From assembly GCA_020747015.1 (NCBI GenBank), contig JAGTJM010000012.1:62001-126000 (forward strand): 64,000 nt of DNA, in the 5' to 3' direction. Below, one piece after another: positions 45,508 through 55,567 of this stretch. How positions within the stretch are numbered: the stretch's first letter is position 1; every line of letters begins with the position of its first letter. The stretch is from Pyrenochaeta sp. MPI-SDFR-AT-0127. Lineage: Eukaryota; Ascomycota; Dothideomycetes; Pleosporales; Cucurbitariaceae. The notes below the pieces were generated by a model. That model did not search any database and had not been told where the DNA came from. It saw nothing but the letters and a program-made list of their open reading frames with translations. Made by a program: the position numbers and the translations under genes.

Positions 45508-45810
45508 ATGAAACTAGCTGCTGTGAGTTGGGGTTTGTGCCTAATTCTCACAGGGTCGATCTTGTCGTCGATGGCTGGCGCGCTTTCGCGGCTGTTTAAC
45601 GACGATTTCCCTCCGGACTGGATACAGCCTGGATACAGCCTGTGCAACCGGACTTTCGGGCATGTGTGTTTCGTCAGTATCGTGCAAGTTTTAAGATATG
45701 TAAAAACCCATTCCCAACGATGGCCGTTTTCAAGTCCCAATATCTCGCGACTTAGAGGCCGCGGGTTCCACGCAACCCGCGGGATCTCTGGGCTAGCGTA
45801 TTCAAACTAA
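45508..45810 (+). CDS. Possible small secreted protein (weak)
   Basis: A 100-codon ATG-initiated frame begins with a lysine followed by a hydrophobic stretch ending in small residues (MKLAAVSWGLCLILTG, then SSMAGALS). This is the pattern of a secretory signal peptide. The mature part has a short acidic/aromatic segment (FNDDFPPDWIQPGYS) and two later cysteines. An opposite-strand frame of similar length overlaps it, and there is no recognised family. It may be chance. Confidence 0.2.
   Translation: MKLAAVSWGLCLILTGSILSSMAGALSRLFNDDFPPDWIQPGYSLCNRTFGHVCFVSIVQVLRYVKTHSQRWPFSSPNISRLRGRGFHATRGISGLAYSN
45619..45640. repeat. 11-bp tandem direct repeat
   Basis: TGGATACAGCC occurs twice back to back. 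It lies in the gene-poor region, inside the weak small open frame; the 11-bp unit would shift frame if its copy number changed. Confidence 0.85.
45759..45782. repeat. GC-rich hairpin, 9-bp arms with 6-nt loop
   Basis: CCGCGGGTT (45759-45767) and its exact reverse complement AACCCGCGG (45774-45782) enclose six bases. The arms are much more GC-rich than the surrounding sequence. It could be a structured RNA element or a binding site; it has no further features of a tRNA or terminator. Confidence 0.7.
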
Positions 45811-46238
45811 AATTTATAGTCGTATTATTTTAGCATCTACTGTTTCAACATGTACGCGCTACGGGAACCAGTGCTGATACCTGTTTTTCAAATCTTCTCT
45901 CAGAAACGGGGATATTTTAGCGAGCTGTGCTCAATACTTCCGGTCGGACATTTTCAATTCTCCGAATGTCCACCACTTGACATCGGCAAGCTAACTACCC
46001 GAAAGCAGAGATGGACATGCCTAATGGGTCGTCTTGAGGCGTCATTTTCGGCTTGTGCAGATCCAAAGCTTTCTTTGCTTTAGTTTGTCCCCACATTCAT
46101 TCTGTACCTGCATTCTGTGACTTGCTCGCCTCACGAATACAACGTAATACAAACACCTCGATCTCCACCCACAACTTTAAATTCCTTGCTTTCCTTTCAC
46201 GGTATCGCTTACTGTTTCTTTTCCACTTGTTTGTGAAG

Positions 46239-48058
46239 ATGAATCACATGCTACCCTCAAATCAGGGAGATGACAGCCTTACCGCCTCTGGTCGTAAGAG
46301 GGCCTTCGGCGGGAAAGGGAACACAATGAAACATCGCCACAACCTTCAAGTTAACACTGGTTCTGCCGACGAAATGCTCGAGTCGCTTGGCTACAAAGCC
46401 GAGCTGAAGCGCACCCGCTCGACCATGCAGGTTGCTTTCATGTCGTTTGTGTTGGCTTCGATTCCCTATGGTCTCGCGACACAGCTGTACTTCCCAATAC
46501 TTGGCGGAGGCCCTGTCGTCATCGTCTGGGGCTGGCTTGTCGTATCTATAATCATCGTCTGTGTTGCAGTGTCTCTAGGCGAGATCACGAGTGTCTACCC
46601 TACGGCAGGAGGTAAGCAATTTTAAAAGGGTACTTCGAAACCTTGAAATAGCCTATTCTGAGTACTTGCTAAGCATGTTCAGCAATGCTGACGTCAATGT
46701 ATTATAGGTGTCTATTACCAGGCCTTCAGGTTGGCCCCACCCTCCTGGCGTCGCATTGCCAGCTGGATCTGCGGCTGGCTTTACACAGTCGGCACAATCA
46801 CCATCACCCTATCTGTGAATTTTGGAACCACGCTTTTCTTCGTCGGCTGCATCAACGTCTTCGAATCCACACCAGGAGTTGGCATCTTCCAGCCAACCGA
46901 CTGGCAATTGTATCTCTTTTTCTTCGGCATCACGTTGGTGTGTAACTCAATCTCGTCGTTGGGGAACCGATACCTGCCATACCTCGATGTTGGTTATTTC
47001 TGTCGACCTGGCATGATAGTTGAGAGCTGATATTTGTTTGTTAGACTGCCGCCATCTTCTGGACCTTCGCCGGCATTCTTGCCATAGCCATTACTACGCT
47101 GGTCGTGGCTAAGAATGGCCGCAATGATGCGGAGTACGTTTTCACATACTTCGATTCTAACTCAGGCTGGCCCGACGGGTGGTCCTTCATGGTTGGCCTT
47201 CTCCACGCCGGATACGCTACTTCTTCAACCGGCATGATCATCTCAATGTGTGAGGAGGTCCGCGACCCGTCTAGTCAGGTACCAAAAGCAATGGTAGCCA
47301 CCGTCTTCATCAACACATTTGCCGGTCTGCTTTTCCTCATTCCCCTTGTATTTGTCCTGCCGAACCTTCAGGGGCTGCTCGCTGCCACGCAACCCTTACC
47401 TGTCATTATCAAGTCTGCCGTCGGTTCTCCTGGCGCTTCAATCGCGCTCTGCTTGCCCCTTCTTGTTCTCTCAATCATATGTGGTATTGGCTGCACTACT
47501 GCCGCCAGCCGCTGCACTTGGGCTTTCTCCCGCAATGGCGCTATTCCTGGCTCCACGTGGTGGAGACAAGTCAATCACCGGCTGAATGTTCCTTTGAATG
47601 CTATGATGCTTTCTATGGCTGTTCAGCTACTGCTTGGGCTTCTCTGGTTTGGATCACAGGCTGCTTTTAATGCCTTTTCCGGCGTGGGCGTCATTACCTT
47701 GACGGCGTCTTATGTCATACCTATCGCAATTAGTCTGTTCACTGGTCGCAAAGCAATTAGGAATGCCAAATTCAACCTTGGCGTTTTTGGTGTGATTGCA
47801 AATGTCATTGCGCTGGGTAAGTTCTGTTCAACATTCCAAGTTCATTGACAATCCTGACCATTTCTAATTCCATATGTAGCCTGGTCTTGTCTAGCTATGC
47901 CGCTTTTCTGCATGTCTGCTTCGATTCCCGTTACTGCAAAGACTGTCAATTATGCCCCTGTAGTTTTCGTTGCTGCAACGCTCGTTTCAGTTACATGGTA
48001 CGCACTCTGGGGATATCGCAACTATCAGGGACCACCAGTGGACTCCCCATGGAACTGA
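46239..48058 (+). CDS. APC-superfamily amino acid/GABA/choline-type permease
   Basis: This is a 534-aa, 12-helix permease of the fungal amino acid/choline transporter group (UGA4, HNM1, BIO5 relatives) that imports amines or amino acids by cation symport. Four exons; introns are 46612-46707, 46989-47044 and 47817-47879. A hydrophilic N-terminus (about 65 aa) leads into helix 1 (MQVAFMSFVLASIPYGLAT). Conserved landmarks are GEITSVYPTAGGVYYQA (split by intron 1), GLLHAGYATSSTGMIISMCEEV and GCTTAASRCTWAFSRNGAIPGS. The protein ends GYRNYQGPPVDSPWN, as in relatives. The open frame extends upstream with an ATG-less stretch, and the ATG at 46239 best matches typical starts. Substrate choice cannot be decided. 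It opens the accessory-like right part of the window. Confidence 0.9.
46689..46696. promoter_or_regulatory. TGACGTCA octamer inside permease intron 1
   Basis: A perfect CRE/ATF consensus octamer lies near the 3' end of the 96-nt first intron, 11 nt upstream of the acceptor. Intronic bZIP sites can act, but chance is quite possible. Confidence 0.2.
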
Positions 48059-49155
48059 TCGGTATATCGATAGAGAATGATATTGCAAGCTGACAAGCAG
48101 TTGTCAGTGGGCAGTCGCGAATGCTCCCTATAGAGGCAGACAGTACTCATTTAAACTAACAAAAGATGGCGTTGCGCTTGCCGCAGCAAAAGAGGATGTG
48201 AGCGCCATTCAAGGAGCGGTCATCACATTTTCGATGCTATCGTGTTTACTATTCGAGGAATTGTCTATGGTGTTCCGCCTAGAACAGTTTCGTACACACC
48301 TAACGCAGCGGTGTGATTCTGCGCATGCGAAGAGTGGTGGTGCTTCACCCAATGTAGCATTAAAGCCGAGAATTCTTTCAAATTCTGTGTCTCATCGTAT
48401 AGAATTTAATTTCGAGATTCTTACTGCGCAAACTCAAGTTCACATGCATCAATAATCGTTCTTCACAGCTTGGAAATGCATGCGATATGGGCAAGACTGT
48501 TGTACATGCGACCGTATGGCGGATCGTATTCGTCGACAAGCTGGCAACAAGGACCCAGTCTCGATTTCAGTAGGACATTGATGAGAAGCGCGCTTTGCAG
48601 ATCCTCTTCTCTGGTTCGCGAAGCCACAAATAAGTGTGCTGTCAAGCTTGCACCACCGGTTCGGACATTTTCCAGGCCTCAGCATGCTGGAGACTGCATA
48701 GTCCGTAAACCCGGTCTCCTGGAGCTTGCTTATTGTGGGTAGATGATGTCTCCCTAGCATCTGGTTACGCATGACTTGATCCCACTAGGTGATCACTTAC
48801 TTGGACGACGCAAAGAAACCCTCTATACTTCTGTTTAGGACTAACCCGCACACTGTATGCCGCATTCACTGCGCCTGAATAGCATATTCCAAATCGGCTC
48901 GCACAGTTGGGTTTGATGTACTCACAGATCCTTGTTAACGCTAGCTATGGAGGCTCAATGAAATATTAGCTGTGATGAACTTTCTAGCCGAAATGCGTGC
49001 GTGGCGTCATTTAGCCGTGATCAACAATTCTGCAAGCATCAGAATGGGCGTTACGGAATACATTGGACAACGGGACTTCCCATTTCATTCGTAAGGAGTA
49101 TTTATATGCCAGCTGTCTTTCAGCCACAAATTTTGCAGTATCTGATATCGAAAAC
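48059..49155. other. 1.1-kb intergenic region, no gene recognised
   Basis: No coding sequence is supported between the permease and the P450 copy. Small overlapping frames on both strands lack motifs. Confidence 0.45.
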
Positions 49156-50971
49156 ATGGCTTTTGGATCATTTCTCTCTAGCACAGATTTTTTGAACAGC
49201 TATTTTGCCTGTGCCATCGTATCTTTACTGCTCGGATACTTGCTTTTTCTTCACGAACCGGGCTTACATCCCATGTTTCCTGTTGCTGGCTTTGACAGCA
49301 AGGGATATTTCCGACTCTCCAAAGCTAAGGAAAACTGGCTGCTGAATGGCAAGGAAATTCTTGCTCAAGGTCGAAAACAGGCTAGTAACGCATGTACACT
49401 GTGTAATGTTCCATAATAACCATGAAAAGTAGTTCACCGGTTGTTTCCAGGTCTGCACGCCTGTAGGCCCGAAGATCGTCATACCAAATCGGTTCGCAGA
49501 TGAAATTCGTAATAATCCCCACATGCACTTTGGGAAAGCTATTTCTGCGGTTTGTCATCTTGAAAGTCTCACCTCAGAATCGACAGGTTTAAAGTATATA
49601 GGAGTTCTTTGGAGATTACCCTGGTTTTGAGCCCTTTCGGGAACAAGCCGAATCTCCTGTTATGATTGAGACCATCCGAGGAAGACTCACACAATCCCTC
49701 AGTAAGCCATGTTTCCTTGTATGTGCATTAGAATAATCCTGACCACACTCAAATGCTATCAGATTACGTCACTGCAGATCTTTCGGATGAGACTAGCAAA
49801 GCTCTTCCAAGCTTATTTGGGGATCCTGAAGGTATGTTCCAATTCCAAATGATGCCTGCTGGAGGCTGATAGCGCGACAAAAGAGTGGAAAGAGGTCGTT
49901 TTTAAACCGAAAATTCTTCAACTGGTAGCTCGCATCTCCTCCCGGGTGTTTCTAGGCCCCGAGATTTGCAAGAACGAGCGTTGGCTTTCCATCAGCAAGG
50001 AGTACGCCGTCGACACGTTCATCGCCGCTCGTGCGCTGCGGCAGTGGCCAAGTATCCTCCGACCTATTGTCCACTGGTTCATACCCGAATGTCGTAAAAT
50101 AAGAGCAGAGCTTAAACAAGCCCGCGAAATCATCATTCCCCTCGTCAATGAGCACCGGCAGAAGATACGTAAAGCCAGAGAGTGAGGCCAATATGTACCC
50201 TCGAAAGTAGCAGATACAATAGGCTGGATGGATGACACAGCAAAGGGCAGGCTATACGACGTTGCACTAGCTCAACTAGGACTGGCTTTTGCGGCTATAC
50301 ACACCACAACGGAGATGATTAGCGGCTTACTGGGCGATCTTTGCGCGAATCCAGAGTACTTTGAGCCACTCCGTCAAGAGATACGCACTGTCTTTGGGGA
50401 GAAAGGATGGAAAAAGTCGTCACTGCATGAGCTGCGACTTATGGACAGTGTGATGAAGGAGTCCCAGAGGCATCACTTTGGAGATATTGGTAAATTGAAG
50501 CCAGCTCGTTTAGGTGTATCGTTCGAGCCTCTGCTGACCAACATCAAAGCTGCCATGACGCGTATTTCCGAAAAGCAGATCAGTCTCTCAGATGGTACTC
50601 TGATACCAAAGGGAACTCTAACTATGGTAAGCATCGAGAACATGCAAGACACCTCAATATTCCCCGACCCCAATGCCTTCAAAGGCCGGCGTTTCCTTGA
50701 CATACGTGAGCGACCGGGAAACGAAAACCGCTGGCAATTTGTTACCACATCGCCTGAGCACCTTGCATTTGGCCACGGCAAACACGCTTGTCCGGGACGC
50801 TTCTTCGCTAGCAAAGAGATCAAGATTGCGCTTTGTCATCTGCTCATGAGTTATGATTGGCAGCTTCCACGTGAGGGTCGCAAACAGGATCAGATATATG
50901 GCCAGGAGACTGATATTGATCCGACTGCGAGGATCCAGTTTCGGGTGAGGAAGGGGGAAATACCGATATAA
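49156..50971 (+). pseudogene. Cytochrome P450, copy with an in-frame stop
   Basis: This P450 monooxygenase gene of 533 codons (stop included) is interrupted by TGA at 50183-50185 (codon 271). Five exons can be laid out: introns 49381-49432, 49550-49601, 49702-49762 and 49832-49883. The N-terminal membrane anchor is ACAIVSLLLGYLLFL-like. Helix regions EFFGDYPGFEPF and RISSRVFLGPEIC come next, then after the stop the I-helix AAIHTTTEM. The ExxR appears in KESQRH and the haem motif as FGHGKHACPGR. The reading frame is the same on both sides of the TGA. Intron 1 would begin with GC instead of GT. The insertion HHFGDIGK after ExxR looks like unremoved sequence. A splice from 50182 to 50250 would bypass the stop but delete the conserved GWMDDTAKGR segment. 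I therefore call it a recent pseudogene; assembly error is possible. Confidence 0.72.
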
Positions 50972-52079
50972 GCTTCGGCGTCGAGAGAGTGCAGTCGACT
51001 TGCTTGCGAACTGCCAACGTTGCTAAAGAGGCGGTTAACTGGAACTAAGGATTGCTGAAGATGCGTCGGTTGTGTAAATCGACTCATTTTAGTCCTGCGT
51101 ATGATATCTCAGTTCTGCGTTTTGTATTAAATGGCTACAATAGATTTGATTGTTATGATCAATTCGCCAACAGTTCCCCAATCTGGTTCTTGGAAGTGCC
51201 GGTGGCGTCCCCAATTCCCATAATTGTTCGCGCAGAACGTTTTAGCCAGGTGCTTGATCGCATCAATAGTTGTGCTGAACATGTTTTTTTCGTAAACACA
51301 TTTTGATTATGAAATGTAGACTGGAGAGTAAGTTTAGAGAAAAGTTTTATACTTGGTGGGAGGCCCATCGCCCATGTTTGATACTATAGATAAAGGAGAT
51401 GAACGAAATCAGTACTGACTACTACAGTACGTCACTTTCTCCATGTTTTTCGATCTATTATGTAGGCATTGCATAAACTTCGCATATGATCTCTCTAGTC
51501 GACAGGTGAGAGCTACGACCAAGATGAATTCGTCCACATGATGGCCGCCGTAGTTTGATAAGTTTATTTTATATGCCTCCAACAGATTTTGGGGCGTAAG
51601 GTGTTCATATGATTAGCTGCGGGCAGGAAAGACAGAGGAGCACAGTGCCTGCGCACCCGGAGCTCTGAGTAAGCAGTCCATGTAGCTACAGTACGTTCTA
51701 CCGTCTAACAGGCGAGTCGACCAGAGAGACTGGCCGTTTTTGAACATGTGGTGGCCGGCACGCTAAAGAACTGCTTCATAGCCTGTGGCAATATTCCTAA
51801 TTAGATTGGGAAGGCCAGCGCGGTTGCAAAGCCCAACTGGACTTCCTGGTACGATAGCAACATTCTTTTTTCGCCAAGGAAGCACTTTGATACTTTGGAA
51901 CGCAGCCAATCTATCAAAGCTCAAATGTCCTCAATAGTCTTGAGCAGGAGGACTGTGGGGCTGAGAAAAGTCTACCACGCATTCTGGAAGTCGCTCTGGT
52001 CCAGGAATCTCCACAAACATGGTCGGCTTCACTTTTGGCGGATTTACAAAGTACGACAATCCATACGCTCCATAGTGAA
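50972..52079. other. 1.1-kb intergenic region, no gene recognised
   Basis: This lies between the P450 copy and the 3' end of the Zn2Cys6 regulator. Short frames only, AT-rich in parts. No transposon or tRNA features are seen. Confidence 0.45.
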
Positions 52080-54831
52080 TTAGATTTTTGAATTCGGAAT
52101 GATGTCATCACCTGGTGGCGTCCGAACGTCCCACCACAGTTCATGCCAATTCTTCCCCATGATGTCAATCTCGAGTGCTTTTATGAAATCGAGCGGATCG
52201 ACTTCATTTTCAATGTTTATCGGAAGGTCTTGCACGGTTGATAAATCAGTAGCAGGGAGATGAAATACGGGTGATAGCAGTAATTGACCTTGATCCAATG
52301 TAGTGGTAGGCAGGTTGAGACCGTATTGTTGCTGCATGTATTGCTGTTGCTGATTTGGAGGGGCTGGTGTTATAGTGTTGGTTGATAGCGGCTGACAGCT
52401 TATATTGAGTTCCTCTCCGATTGCGCCAGTAGAGTGTGCAGCATCTTGACGTTGGTGATCATGCGTAGTTCTTGAGACCTTATTCAAAGCGTTGATAATG
52501 CGGGAAATTGGGATGAGATCTGGATAAGCTTCGCAAGTTCGTTGCATGGCCATTCCTATGCTTTCAAGGGATCGGACATCGCCATCGCATTCTTCAGGTT
52601 GGGTAGAGGCGAGAATATGCTCATACAGGCAGAAGACAGCGCAGAATGGGTAGAAGCTGATAAAACTGAGACAAGTAAACATATTAGTGGCTATCGACAA
52701 CAAGCGCTTCTCATAACTTACTGTACAAAAGCAAAGTCTAACACGTCATCCGTCTATGCGGAAGATCGGGAACCAAAATGGAGGATCATACTTATGACTT
52801 TCCGTGCCACTCCCAACGTGATAGGATCAGGCTTCTGGCCGTGGTCTATTCCACGCGTGAGCCGTTTGATTCCCACAATGCTTGTGTACACATTCATGGC
52901 GAGATCAGCATAGAAGAAAGTAAATGTCGGAGACTGCTTCTGGGACTTGGCAAGGGCTTCCTAGGAGGATTCAACAAATCAGTAAGGCATGCTTGTCTTG
53001 AAAGCGATGTCATACAAAGCAGACATCAGGTAGGAGTAACTCAGGGAATGGCAGATATTCTCGCGCAGCCAGGGCCGACGCTTAGGGGCTCATCGACAGA
53101 CTGGAGGAAGGATATACGTACGAGGTCCCATTCAATGATCAAATTCTCCATGTTCGCGCAATAGTCATCTACTACACGCGCTGTGTCCTCTGCGCTGTCT
53201 TCTTTTGACTGCCTGTCTAGCACATTGAACGTGTCTCGGGTCATTATGATATATCTGAACCAAACAACGTAGAGTGTCGTTGCCGCAGCTGAAGGATGCA
53301 TGCTCGTTGCTGTGAAAAGAGACGGAGGATGAACTTTGCCAGACAGGTTTTGGAGAGCGGAAGGCTTTCCGTACAGCATGCGGAAAAGAAAATCAGTCTG
53401 GACTACGTGCCAATAGAGATAGCGCAAGCCATTTCGTCTGTGATCTTCGGTGGCGGTTGTAGACGGTAGCTCGTCGAGGCGGTCGATGCTGGTGACGTTG
53501 AGAAATTGACATGATTGGCAATGAAATTTCCAGGAAAGCTGGTAGTCGAAATTGTTGATTGCTGTCCAGGTCTAAGAAGAGGTATGTCAGAAATCCTATA
53601 GCTCACAGAATCTGGTTTTTGTACTGACCGTGAAGACAGCAGCGTAAGTATCCATCATGGTCCCTCGTGCGGTTTTGAGCCAGAAAGGTACAGCTTCGAG
53701 ACACCTATAATAGGCTGTCTGGGCCTGTGCATGTTCGGCACCTAATCTGTGCAAGCCAAAGTACAAGGCGTTGAAGTATAGAACGCGAACAGCCGGATCT
53801 ATATGTACATGAGCAGAGCACACAAGGTCAGGCATGGCTAGTAGTATGTCCATGTCAGAGACGCCCTCAGAAGAATCTGGGTTTAGCAGCTCAGCAACAG
53901 CTTCAAGAAATGCTGCACAATTTGTCAGCGTCACGAAGTTTGTGCAAGCTAGTCTTGGCCACGACTTGAACTCATAGTTCAGCCAACAAACGCAAGTTCG
54001 TAGCTTCCCGCATATCAGCAGATAAACTTCGCTGTAGCGCGCATTAATCAAACTTGGCATACTTCACTTACTTTTGACGCATTCTCTTGCTTTCGCAGAC
54101 GTGATGTTGAACTCAGAGTCTCCTGAGATGTCTAGATTGGGTCGAACCTTCAGCTTGCCTAAGTGCTCAAGAGCTTCGCCCAGATCGCACATGGCAGTGT
54201 TCACGGTTAAGGTATTCAATGTGTCAGTGGGACTGGACTGGCAACATGTGTTGACTCGATCAAAATTTCGCTTCGCGTCGCTGGCAAGATGGTAAATCCA
54301 TGCTGGCGATATTAGCTAGTTTCGATTTCTTCTTTAAGTGTAAGACGCACTGTCTTTCCCGTTTTCTCTCGTATCAAAGAGCGCACTGTCAATTGACTCT
54401 GCAGAGTTGAATGGTGGCGAACGCTCATGGAGATCCTCGCATCTGGGGTGCGGCAAAGTATGTCCAACAACATCAGCATTGCCCAGGTGTTTCTCGAGCA
54501 ACTCGAGACGGCGACTGAGGTCTCTGACTGGTGCCTTCGGCCTAGGGTGAAGCGTTATCGCTAGGCAAGATACAGAAGTGCTGCATACTAACTGTGTCAC
54601 ACGAGACCTCTGCCGGCGTTCGACATACACACACTCAACTTTGGCAATGGCACACTGGTGACATGTAGTATCAGCCTTGTTGCACTTAATCTGATCATGT
54701 GGTCAGAAGGCTTCTAGCAAAGTAATTTACTTATAACTGAACCTTCTTGCGTTTGCACCTTATGCACTACAGGTCCAAATCAGGTCAGTTGTTCTAGTAC
54801 ACGAGTGAGGACTACACACAGCGAGCTTCAT
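52080..54831 (-). CDS. Zn2Cys6 transcription factor with fungal-specific regulatory domain
   Basis: This is a 741-aa binuclear zinc-cluster regulator in nine exons; all phases close over 2226 nt. Introns: 54767-54819, 54691-54742, 54303-54350, 54027-54071, 53572-53628, 52961-53121, 52738-52791 and 52666-52721. The first exon encodes only four residues (MKLA), and the second eight (CIRCKRKK). Joined to exon 3 they form a perfect C-x2-C-x6-C-x6-C-x2-C-x6-C cluster, followed by a basic linker and the coiled coil DLSRRLELLEKHL. The fungal_trans-type middle domain spans about residues 200-500 (FNALYFGLHRLGAEHAQAQ; NGLRYLYWHVVQTDFLFRMLYGKP). A 16-nt microexon (52722-52737) links to FISFYPFCAVFCLYEHIL. 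The C-terminus is Gln-rich then acidic. It is divergent from the PDR pump, a likely target. Confidence 0.88.
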
Positions 54832-54922
54832 CCTTGTATGCTTCCGATCTTTGTACAATGGTGGGGCGGCGGGAATGCTGCAAAAAACAGCCGTGCGGCA
54901 TTGTTATAAGTCCACTAATCTG

Positions 54923-54942
54923 CGGTAGCCCCGGACATTCGG
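54923..54942. promoter_or_regulatory. CGG/CCG triplet cluster, candidate zinc-cluster binding site
   Basis: The triplets read CGG-N5-CCG-N6-CGG. Zn2Cys6 dimers typically bind pairs of CGG triplets in inverted, everted or direct orientation with fixed spacing, so this is a plausible site for the divergent regulator. It is inferred from the pattern only. Confidence 0.3.
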
Positions 54943-54987
54943 AGTCGTCTTGAATGTCCTTGCGGCGCTAGGCCAAATCGATGCTTG

Positions 54988-55009
54988 TGGTGGGTGACGT
55001 CACCAACCA
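54988..55009. promoter_or_regulatory. 22-bp near-palindrome centred on TGACGTCA
   Basis: Arms of 11 bp are complementary except for one position (54992 against 55005), centred between 54998 and 54999. The core TGACGTCA (54995-55002) is the perfect ATF/CREB-type bZIP octamer. Its position in a promoter shared by a regulator and an efflux pump suggests stress-linked control. Confidence 0.5.
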
Positions 55010-55528
55010 TCAAGGTCTTTGTTCTTACTCTGACCAGATCGCAACCAAATATCCGGCGATGGCTCGGGCAAGGCCAGATTATCTTGGCGCCTAGGGGAAA
55101 CCCGGACACCCACAGCCTGTGATGCTTACCTTTTGGCTACAGACATAGAGTCTACCTAGCTTTTGCAATGGACGGCATGGTGCCTTGGCAACACCTTCCG
55201 GAGTCACACATTTCACACGGCATCCGCGCACTCCTGAACCAAACCTCCGAATCTAACCCAAATCATGAAGTCAATAATTTCTCTTCCGATACAAAAGCTG
55301 CCCTCATCAGGCTTTTGGCAGTGCCTCAAGCTCACAAGTCACTCCGATGGGTGTTTCTGCTCCTTAATTTCTCTTGCGTACGATTCTCCTTCCCACCGTT
55401 TCCTCATAACGGCATTTCTCAATAATTTTACCATAAATCGTTGTCAAAAATATCCCTACTCAATATATCACGTAAACCTGGCAGAGGTACGGGCCAAACT
55501 TGTGGACTTGTCAGCGACTCGCCTCTCC

Positions 55529-55538
55529 TTTTTTTTTT
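55529..55538. repeat. T10 homopolymer
   Basis: A run of ten T lies 30 bp upstream of the PDR pump start codon, in the presumed 5' UTR or core promoter. Homopolymer T tracts can disfavour nucleosomes. Confidence 0.8.
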
Positions 55539-55567
55539 AACAAGACTTAGAAGACGCCAACAACACC

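Larger units (their letters stand above)
43259..46238. other. 3-kb gene-poor region
   Basis: I find no convincing multi-residue motif on either strand over almost 3 kb. The only items of note are a small open frame with a signal-peptide-like start (45508-45810), an 11-bp direct repeat (45619-45640) and a GC hairpin (45759-45782). Transposon features (terminal repeats, transposase or polymerase motifs) were looked for by eye and not found. Confidence 0.5.
54832..55567. promoter_or_regulatory. Divergent promoter between Zn2Cys6 regulator and PDR transporter
   Basis: 736 bp separate the two start codons. The region contains the 22-bp near-palindrome at 54988-55009, the CGG/CCG cluster at 54923-54942, a second CCGGACA at 55102-55108, and a T-tract just before the pump start. 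An open frame at 55168-55425 has no motif and was not annotated. Confidence 0.5.

Noticed and set aside
45750..45790. tRNA-like GGGTTCCA...ACCCG sequence
   Set aside because: Only a simple hairpin; no acceptor stem, D-arm or anticodon arm could be built around it.
43259..46238. Degenerate transposon filling the 3-kb gap
   Set aside because: No terminal inverted or long direct repeats, no polymerase, integrase or transposase motifs, and no strong AT collapse of the RIP type seen by eye.
50182..50250. GTGAGG...GGCAG as an intron that would remove the P450 stop codon
   Set aside because: The frame would be preserved, but the segment removed (GWMDDTAKGR) resembles a conserved part of related P450s just before the I-helix, so a coding origin is more likely. 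Kept only as an alternative.
55168..55425. Open frame with ATG between the regulator and the PDR pump
   Set aside because: It has no motif and lies in the shared promoter/5' UTR of the pump, whose own start at 55568 fits the family better.
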